From the NCBI GenBank assembly GCA_040757775.1, contig JBFLWQ010000003.1, positions 143,413 through 207,412 of the forward strand: a stretch of 64,000 bases of DNA, given 5' to 3'. This DNA is from Thermodesulfobacteriota bacterium. Its GTDB lineage: Bacteria; Desulfobacterota; UBA8473. Under the pieces are notes generated by a model, which saw only the letters and a list, made by a program, of their open reading frames with translations, was not told where the DNA came from and searched no databases. The translations under genes and the position numbers were made by a program. Below, piece after piece: positions 25,244 to 32,865 of this stretch (positions within the stretch are counted from its first letter, which is position 1; each line of letters starts with the position of its first letter).

Positions 25244-25906
25244 TCAGTTAGTTGTTGTTTTATCCCCATTCGCTACATTTACCTTGTCGGTATCTTGTTT
25301 TAAAGATGATGTAGTGACTGTAACTTTTGCCGGTCTAAGAAGCCTACCATTTAAAAAATAGCCTTTCTGAAACTCTGAAATGACGGAACTAGCCTCATAC
25401 TCATCGCTTTCAACTTGCATCATTGCTTCATGCCGATTGGGGTCAAATTTTTCTCCTACAGAAGAAAAACTGGTAACACCAAATTTTTCTAAACTCTTCA
25501 TAAATTGGTTTAAAACCATCTCAACCCCTTCAATCAGAGATTTTGAATTATCAGGACTAGAATTTTCCCCATGTTTTAATGCCATCTCCAGGTTGTCAAC
25601 TATAGGCAAAAGGTCTCTTATAAGATTCTCATTACAGAACCTTATTGTATCTGCCCTCTCTTTCTCCATCCTTTTTTTATAATTCTCAAATTCGGCTTGT
25701 GTTCGGAGTAATCTGTCGAAATTTTCTGCTGCCTCCTTCTCTTTAACACAGAGTTGCAACTTCAAATCTTCTTCTCGGTCTTCCTTTTTTTTCTCTTTCT
25801 CCGCATCTATTTTCTCTACAACTTCTCCCTCCTTTTTTGTGACATCGCTGTCTATCTCTACTTTTTTGCCTTTTTTGGGTTTACTGCCTGGTTCTTTTTT
25901 ATTCAT
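25244..25906 (-). CDS. grpE: Nucleotide exchange factor GrpE
   Basis: The protein has a long charged N-terminal coiled coil, the R-T-Q-A-E-F-E-N-Y-K-K-R motif, the D-L-L-P-I-V-D-N-L-E-M-A-L core and the C-terminal F-x-K-G-Y-x-L-N-G-R-L-L-R-P-A-x-V-x-V strand. GrpE releases ADP from DnaK. The start is uncertain. I prefer the ATG at 25906 (220 aa), which has AGGATGG about five bases upstream; an ATG at 25915 and a GTG at 25942 would add 3 and 12 residues. It lies between hrcA and dnaK in the standard order. Confidence 0.95.
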   Translation of the reverse strand: MNKKEPGSKPKKGKKVEIDSDVTKKEGEVVEKIDAEKEKKKEDREEDLKLQLCVKEKEAAENFDRLLRTQAEFENYKKRMEKERADTIRFCNENLIRDLLPIVDNLEMALKHGENSSPDNSKSLIEGVEMVLNQFMKSLEKFGVTSFSSVGEKFDPNRHEAMMQVESDEYEASSVISEFQKGYFLNGRLLRPAKVTVTTSSLKQDTDKVNVANGDKTTTN

Positions 25907-26006
25907 TACTTCCATCCTGACTACTGACCTCGCCAGAGGCACGGTCTCTAGCGGCCTCTTACGGGGCTAACTTCTCAAATTTATTGTAAAGCAACTGACT
26001 TAAGGT

Positions 26007-27044
26007 TTAGTATCTTGTACCCATTATTTTACTGACCGTTTTAGCAGTGTAATCAACTATTGGAACGACATCACAATAGTTCATCCTGGTCGGTCCAATT
26101 ACCCCAAGGGTACCCATCGCATAATCTTTCCAGGTGTAAGGAGAGATCACTATACTGCATCCCTCTATTTCCTGAAATTGACTTTCTGTGCCAATAAAAA
26201 TCTGGATTCCATCTGCCTCCATTGCTTTATCTAACAGCTTTATTAAGATGTTCTTCTCTTCAAAAGTACGTAGAATAGTTTTCATCTTTTCTACATCACA
26301 AAATTCAGGACAGTCAAAGATATTGCACTTTCCTCCTATATAGATGTCATCCTCCGGGTAGTTGCCGAAAACCTTCTGACTCAGTTTTAAAGCCCTTGAC
26401 AGTAACCGGTCATACATATTACTTTCCTTTTTCATCTCATCGATGATCTTCTCCCTTACTTCTCTTAAGGTTAAATCGGTCAAGATTTGATTCAGGTATC
26501 GGGTAAACTTGTACAACTCATCTTGAGAAAGATTTTCTTCTATTTCGATAACCTTATTATGAATAATACCTGCTTTTGAAACAAAGACAACCAGTATCTG
26601 TTTTTCTTTTAATTTAATAAATTCTATGTGTTTAAAGATTCTGTTATTGAATTTGGGAGCCAAAACGATTCCTGTATATCGGGAGATTTTGGAGAGAAGC
26701 AGTGAAGTCTCTTTCATGACGTCTGTAATCTCTAAGTTTAAAGGCCTGTATCCACTCTTAATGGTCTCCTTTTCTTGTTTGGTAAGCTTTCTGACTTTTA
26801 AAATACAATCCACGTAGTAACGCAGCCCTTCATCTGTGGGAATTCTGCCTGCTGATGTATGAGGTTGGAACAAAAGTCCCATGTCTTCAAGATCTGCCAT
26901 GATATTTCTTATAGAGGCAGGGCTCAGATCTACCTTATATTTTTTTGAAATAGTACGAGAACCTACCGGTTCACCTGTTAAAATGTATTCATTAATTACG
27001 GCGTGTAAGATGTTTGTGCTTCTCTCTAATAATGTTTCAGCCAT
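26007..27044 (-). CDS. hrcA: Heat-inducible transcription repressor HrcA
   Basis: The 345-residue protein has the N-terminal winged helix (Y-I-L-T-G-E-P-V-G-S-R-T-I-S, residues 20-33; L-S-P-A-S-I-R-N-I-M-A-D-L-E near 45) and the C-terminal G-T-L-G-V-I-G-P-T-R-M-N-Y motif. HrcA binds CIRCE elements and represses heat-shock genes until GroEL is titrated. A CIRCE element lies 47 bases upstream of the start, so the operon regulates itself. Confidence 0.98.
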   Translation of the reverse strand: MAETLLERSTNILHAVINEYILTGEPVGSRTISKKYKVDLSPASIRNIMADLEDMGLLFQPHTSAGRIPTDEGLRYYVDCILKVRKLTKQEKETIKSGYRPLNLEITDVMKETSLLLSKISRYTGIVLAPKFNNRIFKHIEFIKLKEKQILVVFVSKAGIIHNKVIEIEENLSQDELYKFTRYLNQILTDLTLREVREKIIDEMKKESNMYDRLLSRALKLSQKVFGNYPEDDIYIGGKCNIFDCPEFCDVEKMKTILRTFEEKNILIKLLDKAMEADGIQIFIGTESQFQEIEGCSIVISPYTWKDYAMGTLGVIGPTRMNYCDVVPIVDYTAKTVSKIMGTRY

Positions 27045-27090
27045 TGCCCCACCTATCTGAAAATTGAGATAATTAAGGTATTTTATGAAG

Positions 27091-27153
27091 TTAGCACTCT
27101 TTTACAAAGAGTGCTAGTATTTATAAAATAACAACCACTACCTTTATTGTCAA
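27091..27153 (-). promoter_or_regulatory. CIRCE operator and sigma-70 promoter of hrcA-grpE-dnaK
   Basis: TTAGCACTC-N9-GAGTGCTAG at 27091-27117 matches the CIRCE consensus with one change in the last base. Reading the minus strand, TTGACA (27153-27148) and TATTTT (27130-27125) are 17 bases apart and place the operator at or just after the transcription start, where HrcA would block initiation. The rest of the 420-bp spacer 27045-27464 is AT-rich; the tRNA promoter is described separately. Confidence 0.93.
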
Positions 27154-27360
27154 GCAAAAAATTAAATAATCTAACCTTCCTTATTTTTTGTCCAAGAACT
27201 CTCTAACTATCATGTTTTTATAATGGTTTCCTTTTATATGCCTAGTTGTAAATTCCGTAACCAATCCCGGAGAATAAAGAGAGGATGTATCAAAATATTA
27301 AGAATTAAGAGAAAGGAAAGATTTGGTTTTATGGAATGATTTTAACCATTAAATAATGGG

Positions 27361-27389
27361 TTGACAAATGTTTTAAAAGATACTATAAA
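27361..27389 (+). promoter_or_regulatory. Sigma-70 promoter for tRNA-Leu(UAA)
   Basis: TTGACA (27361-27366), a 17-base spacer and TATAAA (27384-27389) lie about 75 bases before the tRNA gene. Confidence 0.7.
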
Positions 27390-27464
27390 AATTTTATAAG
27401 TACATTAAGTCCTTTAGTTATTTACAGAAATAACTATACCTAAAAACATTAAAGAGTGTTGAGT

Positions 27465-27552
27465 GCCTGGGTGGCGGAATTGGTAGACGCAAGGGACTTA
27501 AAATCCCTCGGGGTTTAACCCCGTGCCGGTTCGATCCCGGCCCTAGGCACCA
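27465..27552 (+). tRNA. tRNA-Leu (anticodon UAA)
   Basis: The 7-bp acceptor stem GCCTGGG/CCTAGGC (one G-U), D-arm with GGTAGACGC, anticodon stem AGGGA/TCCCT with loop CTTAAAA (anticodon TAA), long variable arm CGGGG-TTTAA-CCCCG as expected for Leu, T-arm with GGTTCGATCC, and an encoded CCA at 27550-27552. A terminator follows. Confidence 0.98.
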
Positions 27553-27560
27553 ATAAAATC

Positions 27561-27594
27561 AAGGGGTTAGCCGATTGAGGGTAGCCCTTTTTTT
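27561..27594 (+). terminator. Terminator after tRNA-Leu(UAA)
   Basis: AAGGGGTTAGCC and GGGTAGCCCTT form a stem with one mismatch, followed by a run of T. It begins nine bases past the tRNA. Confidence 0.7.
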
Positions 27595-27777
27595 AATAGA
27601 ATATCGGTTACAGATATAGCAGCTCCGCGAATTAACGGGATTCCTTATAGCTTTCCATTCAGATTTGATTACCTCATTTCATCCTCATGGTGTCGCTGAA
27701 TGTAGGAAATTTGTTCTTGTGTAGCTGGGATGCAGATCAGCGAGTCCATCGGGTGGAACAAAAAGAAGGAGAGAAAT

Positions 27778-28536
27778 ATGGCAGACGAAATTTATCCATT
27801 GAAAATGAATGAAACAGAAAAGGCATTCTGGACACTGGCTCTGAACGAAGCTAATGACCCTCGGCAGTTCTTTATAACAACACGCCTTTTCGCTGGAATT
27901 CTGATCAGGCTTGTAAACGAAGTAGAGAAAACCTTTGGTGATAAAGGCCATGAGATCTGCTACAAAATCATGCACCAAGTTGGGCTGGAGGTCGGAGAAA
28001 GAATTATGCAAAAACTGGGGCTCGAGGGTAAAGCAGACCTTCATACCATCCTAAGAGTAACGAGGTATCATGATCTCCAGATTTTCAACATTTGCGCCGA
28101 AATAATAGAATCCGAGGATAGACGAGGCACGTACCGGGTAACTTTCTGTCCAATTATGCATCATCCTGACTTTAAAGCACGTGACTGCCGTATTTGGTCA
28201 TGGTATTTTAGGGGGATACTAGATGCGCTTGGTGTTGACATCGGGTTTGAATTAAAGGAATTGGTCCCTGCTGGTGGTAACGTTTGCGAATTCAGCTTTT
28301 TCTATAAAGAGGATGTCATTTCGAAAGAGATAGCGGATGAGATAATTGACTTCTTGAATAAAAGGAAGGAAAACGCAAAATTGAAGGAAATCTTTTTCCA
28401 TCTTAAGAAGTTGGGATTAGTGTCTGATACAAATGAGGGGTTTGGGCTAACTCGAATTCATGCTTCAGTGCTAAGGGACAGGAACGATATTGTCCTTTAC
28501 GAAGACGGGTTTGGTTCTCCGAAGGAAGCAGCTTAA
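27778..28536 (+). CDS. Uncharacterised protein, possibly ATC-hydrolase/V4R-like (252 aa)
   Basis: The ATG at 27778 has an AAGGAGAG site; an upstream in-frame ATG at 27730 has none. The protein is soluble, with a helical first half and a middle segment F-C-P-I-M-H-H-P followed by D-C-R-I-W-S-W-Y, then a beta-rich N-V-C-E-F-S-F-F-Y region. Conserved Cys/His placed this way recall the L-2-amino-thiazoline-4-carboxylate hydrolase-like and V4R small-molecule-binding families, but I cannot confirm either. The last 60 residues look like a winged-helix or coiled tail. It stands alone between the tRNA and the CHAT gene; no operon partner is evident. Confidence 0.5.
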   Translation: MADEIYPLKMNETEKAFWTLALNEANDPRQFFITTRLFAGILIRLVNEVEKTFGDKGHEICYKIMHQVGLEVGERIMQKLGLEGKADLHTILRVTRYHDLQIFNICAEIIESEDRRGTYRVTFCPIMHHPDFKARDCRIWSWYFRGILDALGVDIGFELKELVPAGGNVCEFSFFYKEDVISKEIADEIIDFLNKRKENAKLKEIFFHLKKLGLVSDTNEGFGLTRIHASVLRDRNDIVLYEDGFGSPKEAA

Positions 28537-28660
28537 GACCGTGAGTTAGTACCAAGGAACATAGTGGGGGAACGTAGTGAGGTAGTGCATATTAATTAAT
28601 TATGGCAGGCAGAGATAGGGTTTTCGAGGGTCTTGATAAAACCAGATGAGGTAAACAGCC

Positions 28661-31600
28661 ATGAATATATCGGCTTCCTTACTTTTTAAGCGTCTTATTC
28701 GTCTTATTCCTGTCGCTCTGATAGTATTACTACTTCCATCATGTGCGACCAAGATGTCCGTTGAAGAAGCGAAGAGAGTAGCCGTTTCTATAAGTCCTGT
28801 TTCAGGCTTTGTGCCTCCCCCGAGGAGGATAGATGACATCACTGCAATTCTGAACCAGCCAGGACAGTTTGACACAAAAGTAACAGAACGATTAATAGCC
28901 CAGGCCAATGCCACCCCACCCGAAAAAGCAGACGGTAACTTCTATCTCAGGAGGGGTTTTGCTGCCTTACAGCTTGGCTGGGCCAGGCAAGCACTTGAAG
29001 ATCTGCGTGAGGCACAACGTCTTTCAGAGGCTGCCGGAATTAGTAACGCTCGAATTCACCGTCATCTCGCCTGGGTGGAGAGAACCATCGGAAATTTCAG
29101 CCGTGCTGTAGAGTTGCTTGAAGATGCCGCTAAAATTGACGATCACCCTTCTACATATTCAGGATTGGTAGAGACATACATCCAGATGGGAGATATAGAA
29201 AAAGCTGAAAAGACCGCAGGCAATGGAAAGATTTTCTGTGCCACCTCTCCGAAGCGGCGCAATTCCCAGTTCGTTTTATGGTGCGACATTGAAACAGCGG
29301 CTATGGAAGCTGATCTCCTGGAAGCCCGTGCAAAGTATAGTGAGGCAGAGAAGTCTATTCGCCAGCGACTCAGTCTCATGCAGGCCACGGAGAACAAATA
29401 TCCTGGATTGCTCATCAACATCAGGCTACAGCTTGCAGGAAATTTATTGAGGCAGGAACGTTTCACAGAAGCAGAAATCGAGGCTCGAAAAGCCCTGAAG
29501 GAATCCCTGGGGCTCGGGGGGAAAGACGCTCTGTTAACAACAAAAGTAATCGCCACAATTGCCAGCATCCTGAGGGCTCAGGGCAGGCTCCCGGAGGCAG
29601 AAAAACTGGCTTCACTGGTAGTTCATGCCATGGAATCCTCCGGGATATCCAGCGAATCCAGAAATATGAACAACTCACGAATGCTGCTTGGCACTGTGCT
29701 TTCGGCTCAGGGTAACTTCACCGCTGCGATGAAGCAATACGAAGTCGCCCTCAAAGGGGTAAATGAAGATGAGTATCTTTATAAAAGATACTTCATGGGG
29801 AGTCCCGATTTTATTCTCTCACTTCTGATGACTGGACAGCACGAAATGGCACTAAAAATAGTAACCAACACCTACACCAGAGCTGTACAGAGATTAGGAG
29901 AAACGCATTACATAACCGCTGAGAGGCTGGCACTCCGGGGAATGGCTCACTACCGGATGAAACACCTCAGGGAGGCGGAGAGGGATTTTTCCATGGCGAC
30001 GAACAGACTGCTTGAGTTTCAGATGGACAAGGCAGACTTTTCGAGGGCACGGAGGCTGAAGATAATCCTGGATGATTATATCAATCTGCTGGGTGAAATT
30101 CACGGCTCACCGGTAGAAAAAGAACTGGGTATCGACGCTGCGGGAACCGCATTCAGGATAGCCGAGGCATCACGGAGTCATACAGTCCAGCGTGCCCTGG
30201 CAGCGAGCAGCGCACGGTCGGCAGAAACAAATCCAGAATTGAATGACCTGATACGCCGTGAGCAGGATGCCCGGAAACAAATAGAGGTCATGGAGTCAAC
30301 CGTCCTCGACCTTATAGCCGCACCATCTCAGGAACAAAAGCCGGAAATCATCAAGGATTTGCAAACAAAGATAAACAGCCTGAACAAAGCTACTGCTGCC
30401 CTGCAGGAGGAAATTAAAAAACGCTTTCCGAGATACTCGGATTTCGTGAATCCACGGGTAGCAACATGGGCTGTGACACAGCAGAATCTGCGCTATGGTG
30501 AGGCATTGATCTCCATCTATTCCACTAACATGAAAACGTATGTCTGGGCTATCCCCCACAATGGACACATGTCATTTCTTGTTTCCCCCTTCGGGAAAAA
30601 GGAAATCGGAGAGATTGTTGTCAGCTTGAGGAAATCTCTTGATCCAAGCCCTGTTACCGTGGGTGAGATCCCGGATTTCAACATCGATTTGGCTTACGAT
30701 CTTTACCACAAACTCCTGAAACCGACAGAAAATGGCTGGAAAGATGCCTCTGATATCCTGATTGTCACTAACAGTCCCATGGATCAAATTCCGTTATCAG
30801 TTCTCCCTACTGCTCCTGCAAAGCTTGAAAGCGACAGGGACCTTCTCTTCAGTAAATACCGCCGTGTGCCGTGGTTCATCCGAAAGGCTTCTATTACCAT
30901 TCTGCCATCTGTTTCCTCTCTCATCACACTCAGGACTCTTCCAGCAGGCGATCCCAATCGCAGGGCTTTTGTTGGATTTGGCGATCCCGTTTTTAACGTG
31001 GAACAATTAGCTCAATCGCAGGAGAGAAAAAAGTCCCTTGACACCACTTCTGTGGCAAAAAGGGGAACCGTCACTCAGATTCGCGGTGTCCGGATCACAG
31101 AAAAGGGGGGACTGGACAACTCTGATATCACAACCATCCAGTTGGGTAAACTGAGTCGCCTTCCTGATACAGCAGAGGAGATCAGAAGCATTGCTCAGAC
31201 GGTGGGAGCCGATCCTGACAGAGATATTTTTTTCGGAAAGGATGCCTCAGAAAATCGTGTAAAGACCATGAATCTTTCAGACAGAAAGATTATATCCTTC
31301 GCTACCCATGCCCTGGTGCCGGGGGATCTGGATGGACTGGAGCAACCGGCCCTGGCTCTTTCTTCTCCATTCGTTACGGGTGATAATGAGGACGGCCTGC
31401 TCACTATGGGCGAAATCATGAAGCTGAAATTGAATGCCGATTGGGTCATCCTTTCTGCATGTGACACCGCTGCAGGGGAAGGTAATGGCTCGGAAGCCCT
31501 TTCCGGCCTTGGAAGGGCATTTTTCTACGCTGGTACGAGAGCGATTATCGCCAGCATGTACCCTGTTGAAACGACATCTGCAAGGAAGCTGATCACTGCT

Positions 31601-31783
31601 GCTTTCCGGTATCAGAAAGAGGATAATACAATTTCACGGGCGAGAGCTTTGCAGAAGGCCATGATAAACCTGATAGACAAAGAAAATTTAGTGGATGATG
31701 CCACCGGTAAAATCGTTGCAAGTTACGCTCACCCTCTCTACTGGGCACCTTTTATTATCGTTGGAGATGGAAGTGGAAGATAG
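28661..31783 (+). CDS. TPR-CHAT lipoprotein, caspase-like protease
   Basis: This 1040-residue protein begins with a lipoprotein signal (L25-P-S-C28 lipobox), so it is exported and lipid-anchored. Residues from about 85 to 450 are tetratricopeptide-like helical repeats (for example L-E-A-R-A-K-Y-S-E-A-E-K and L-R-A-Q-G-R-L-P-E-A-E-K). A coiled segment follows and the C-terminal 350 residues form a CHAT domain with the caspase-type dyad: H883 in F-A-T-H-A and C934 in L-S-A-C-D-T-A-A-G-E-G. CHAT proteases include TPR-CHAT (Craspase) and gasdermin-activating enzymes, but those are cytoplasmic; an exported form suggests an envelope target. GC content looks higher than that of its neighbours, which may mean transfer. 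The ATG has a GAGGTAAAC site. Confidence 0.9.
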   Translation: MNISASLLFKRLIRLIPVALIVLLLPSCATKMSVEEAKRVAVSISPVSGFVPPPRRIDDITAILNQPGQFDTKVTERLIAQANATPPEKADGNFYLRRGFAALQLGWARQALEDLREAQRLSEAAGISNARIHRHLAWVERTIGNFSRAVELLEDAAKIDDHPSTYSGLVETYIQMGDIEKAEKTAGNGKIFCATSPKRRNSQFVLWCDIETAAMEADLLEARAKYSEAEKSIRQRLSLMQATENKYPGLLINIRLQLAGNLLRQERFTEAEIEARKALKESLGLGGKDALLTTKVIATIASILRAQGRLPEAEKLASLVVHAMESSGISSESRNMNNSRMLLGTVLSAQGNFTAAMKQYEVALKGVNEDEYLYKRYFMGSPDFILSLLMTGQHEMALKIVTNTYTRAVQRLGETHYITAERLALRGMAHYRMKHLREAERDFSMATNRLLEFQMDKADFSRARRLKIILDDYINLLGEIHGSPVEKELGIDAAGTAFRIAEASRSHTVQRALAASSARSAETNPELNDLIRREQDARKQIEVMESTVLDLIAAPSQEQKPEIIKDLQTKINSLNKATAALQEEIKKRFPRYSDFVNPRVATWAVTQQNLRYGEALISIYSTNMKTYVWAIPHNGHMSFLVSPFGKKEIGEIVVSLRKSLDPSPVTVGEIPDFNIDLAYDLYHKLLKPTENGWKDASDILIVTNSPMDQIPLSVLPTAPAKLESDRDLLFSKYRRVPWFIRKASITILPSVSSLITLRTLPAGDPNRRAFVGFGDPVFNVEQLAQSQERKKSLDTTSVAKRGTVTQIRGVRITEKGGLDNSDITTIQLGKLSRLPDTAEEIRSIAQTVGADPDRDIFFGKDASENRVKTMNLSDRKIISFATHALVPGDLDGLEQPALALSSPFVTGDNEDGLLTMGEIMKLKLNADWVILSACDTAAGEGNGSEALSGLGRAFFYAGTRAIIASMYPVETTSARKLITAAFRYQKEDNTISRARALQKAMINLIDKENLVDDATGKIVASYAHPLYWAPFIIVGDGSGR

Positions 31784-31882
31784 TTGCAGTAACGAAATGG
31801 CGAAAACGCCAACGGGTAGCCAGAAGTATTACAAGCGTCCCAAGAACTGACCCAGGAGAAAAACACCCGGGAGAAAAAACCC

Positions 31883-31911
31883 TTGACACCTGTTTTGTGC
31901 AATGATAGGTT
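31883..31911 (+). promoter_or_regulatory. Sigma-70 type promoter upstream of the 31969 gene
   Basis: TTGACA (31883-31888), 17 bases, TAGGTT (31906-31911). The -10 box ends 57 bases before the ATG at 31969. Confidence 0.55.
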
Positions 31912-31968
31912 ATTTTGAACTTTTTGCGACTTCATCAAAATCAAGGTTTGTGAAAAATAGAGGGCATA

Positions 31969-32613
31969 ATGGGTAGTACTGAAGAAGATGAAGAGATCAT
32001 CGAATTAGTAGATGTTATAGAGGAAGGGCCAGGGCTAGCTCTATTATATGAAAAGTCTCTCAAAGAACTTGAGGAATCCCGTAAGGAAACTGACCTCTCT
32101 GCGTCCGCCTCTGGCGGACAGGCAGGCCTCTTTAATAAACCTGAAAACCTGGAAGAATTAAGCTTTAAGGGAGTAATAAAAGAGCACCTCGAAGAGAAGT
32201 TCAGCATTGAAGAAGCAGACTTTACTAAAGAGCCCGAACTCCAGGATGAATGGGAAATAGAATGGGCTTCAGATGAAGAATCTATGCCCTATAAGGGTCA
32301 TGTAGAAGGAGTTCCCCCCCCAGAACTTCCATACAGAGAAGTCCAACCCTCAGAAATCCCGGAAGAAACTCCAGATGACCAGGAGATAAAAAGTATTGGG
32401 ATGCTGGAGGAGAAAAATGTTGAAGTAATTATCAGGGAAGTTAGTCGAGAGGTGATAGAGAGTGTTGCAATGAAGATTACCCCTGATATTACAGAGGCTG
32501 TGATTAAGGCTATGAACGAGAAAATAGAGAAAATAGCCGCGGACCTCTTTCCTCCCATAGCAGAGAAAGTGATTAAAGAAGAGATAGAGAAGCTTAAAGA
32601 AGGGGAAGTTTGA
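31969..32613 (+). CDS. Acidic uncharacterised protein upstream of valS (214 aa)
   Basis: The protein is strongly acidic over its first 130 residues and probably disordered there. The C-terminal 80 residues form an amphipathic helical region (V-I-I-R-E-V-S-R-E-V-I-E, then K-I-A-A-D-L-F-P-P-I-A-E-K-V-I-K-E-E-I-E-K-L). Similar helical tails are seen at the end of several deltaproteobacterial response regulators and of proteins encoded next to valS. A palindromic repeat at 32104-32118 is translated in frame as a Ser/Ala/Gly segment, which suggests the acidic half tolerates insertion. No catalytic motif is visible. Confidence 0.6.
   Translation: MGSTEEDEEIIELVDVIEEGPGLALLYEKSLKELEESRKETDLSASASGGQAGLFNKPENLEELSFKGVIKEHLEEKFSIEEADFTKEPELQDEWEIEWASDEESMPYKGHVEGVPPPELPYREVQPSEIPEETPDDQEIKSIGMLEEKNVEVIIREVSREVIESVAMKITPDITEAVIKAMNEKIEKIAADLFPPIAEKVIKEEIEKLKEGEV
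32104..32118. repeat. TCCGCC-TCT-GGCGGA palindrome inside a gene
   Basis: The 15-bp palindrome lies in frame in the acidic gene and is followed by an AGGCAGGCC tail. The same palindrome in the other orientation is at 36404-36418, and a degenerate copy is in the repeat at 38521. Confidence 0.7.
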
Positions 32614-32660
32614 CATCCAGATCATGTCGTATAAGTTGTAAAGCTAATGTTGGTATATCA

Positions 32661-32684
32661 GGGGATTATGTTAATCCCCTTTTT
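32661..32684 (+). terminator. Terminator after the acidic gene
   Basis: GGGGATTA-TGT-TAATCCCC followed by a T-run, 48 bases past the stop. An 8-bp perfect stem. Confidence 0.85.
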
Positions 32685-32692
32685 CACTTTTA

Positions 32693-32816
32693 TACAGAGC
32701 GTCATAACTTCGCATACCTGTGTTGCTCCTCGGCTCGTCATTGCGGCGCACGACAAAAGTGCGCCTCATTCCTCGCTTTCGTCGCGCCTTGGTCTGCTTT
32801 GTTCTGACGCTCTGTA
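32693..32816. repeat. Inverted-repeat element upstream of valS (12-bp ends)
   Basis: TACAGAGCGTCA (32693-32704) and TGACGCTCTGTA (32805-32816) are exact complements 100 bases apart. The interior holds a GGCGCAC-N7-GTGCGCC hairpin and a GTCATTGCGGC string reminiscent of the TGTCATTGCGA family. No open frame is seen inside. It looks like a non-autonomous miniature element. Confidence 0.65.
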
Positions 32817-32865
32817 TGCGGCGCTATCATATCGGTATGTATAGGTCTGATTGACAAGGAGATTA

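Noticed and set aside
28537..28660. Possible short gene between the 27778 and CHAT genes
   Set aside because: No frame with a start and ribosome binding site was found; only a weak direct repeat of GTAGTGAGGTAGTG type.
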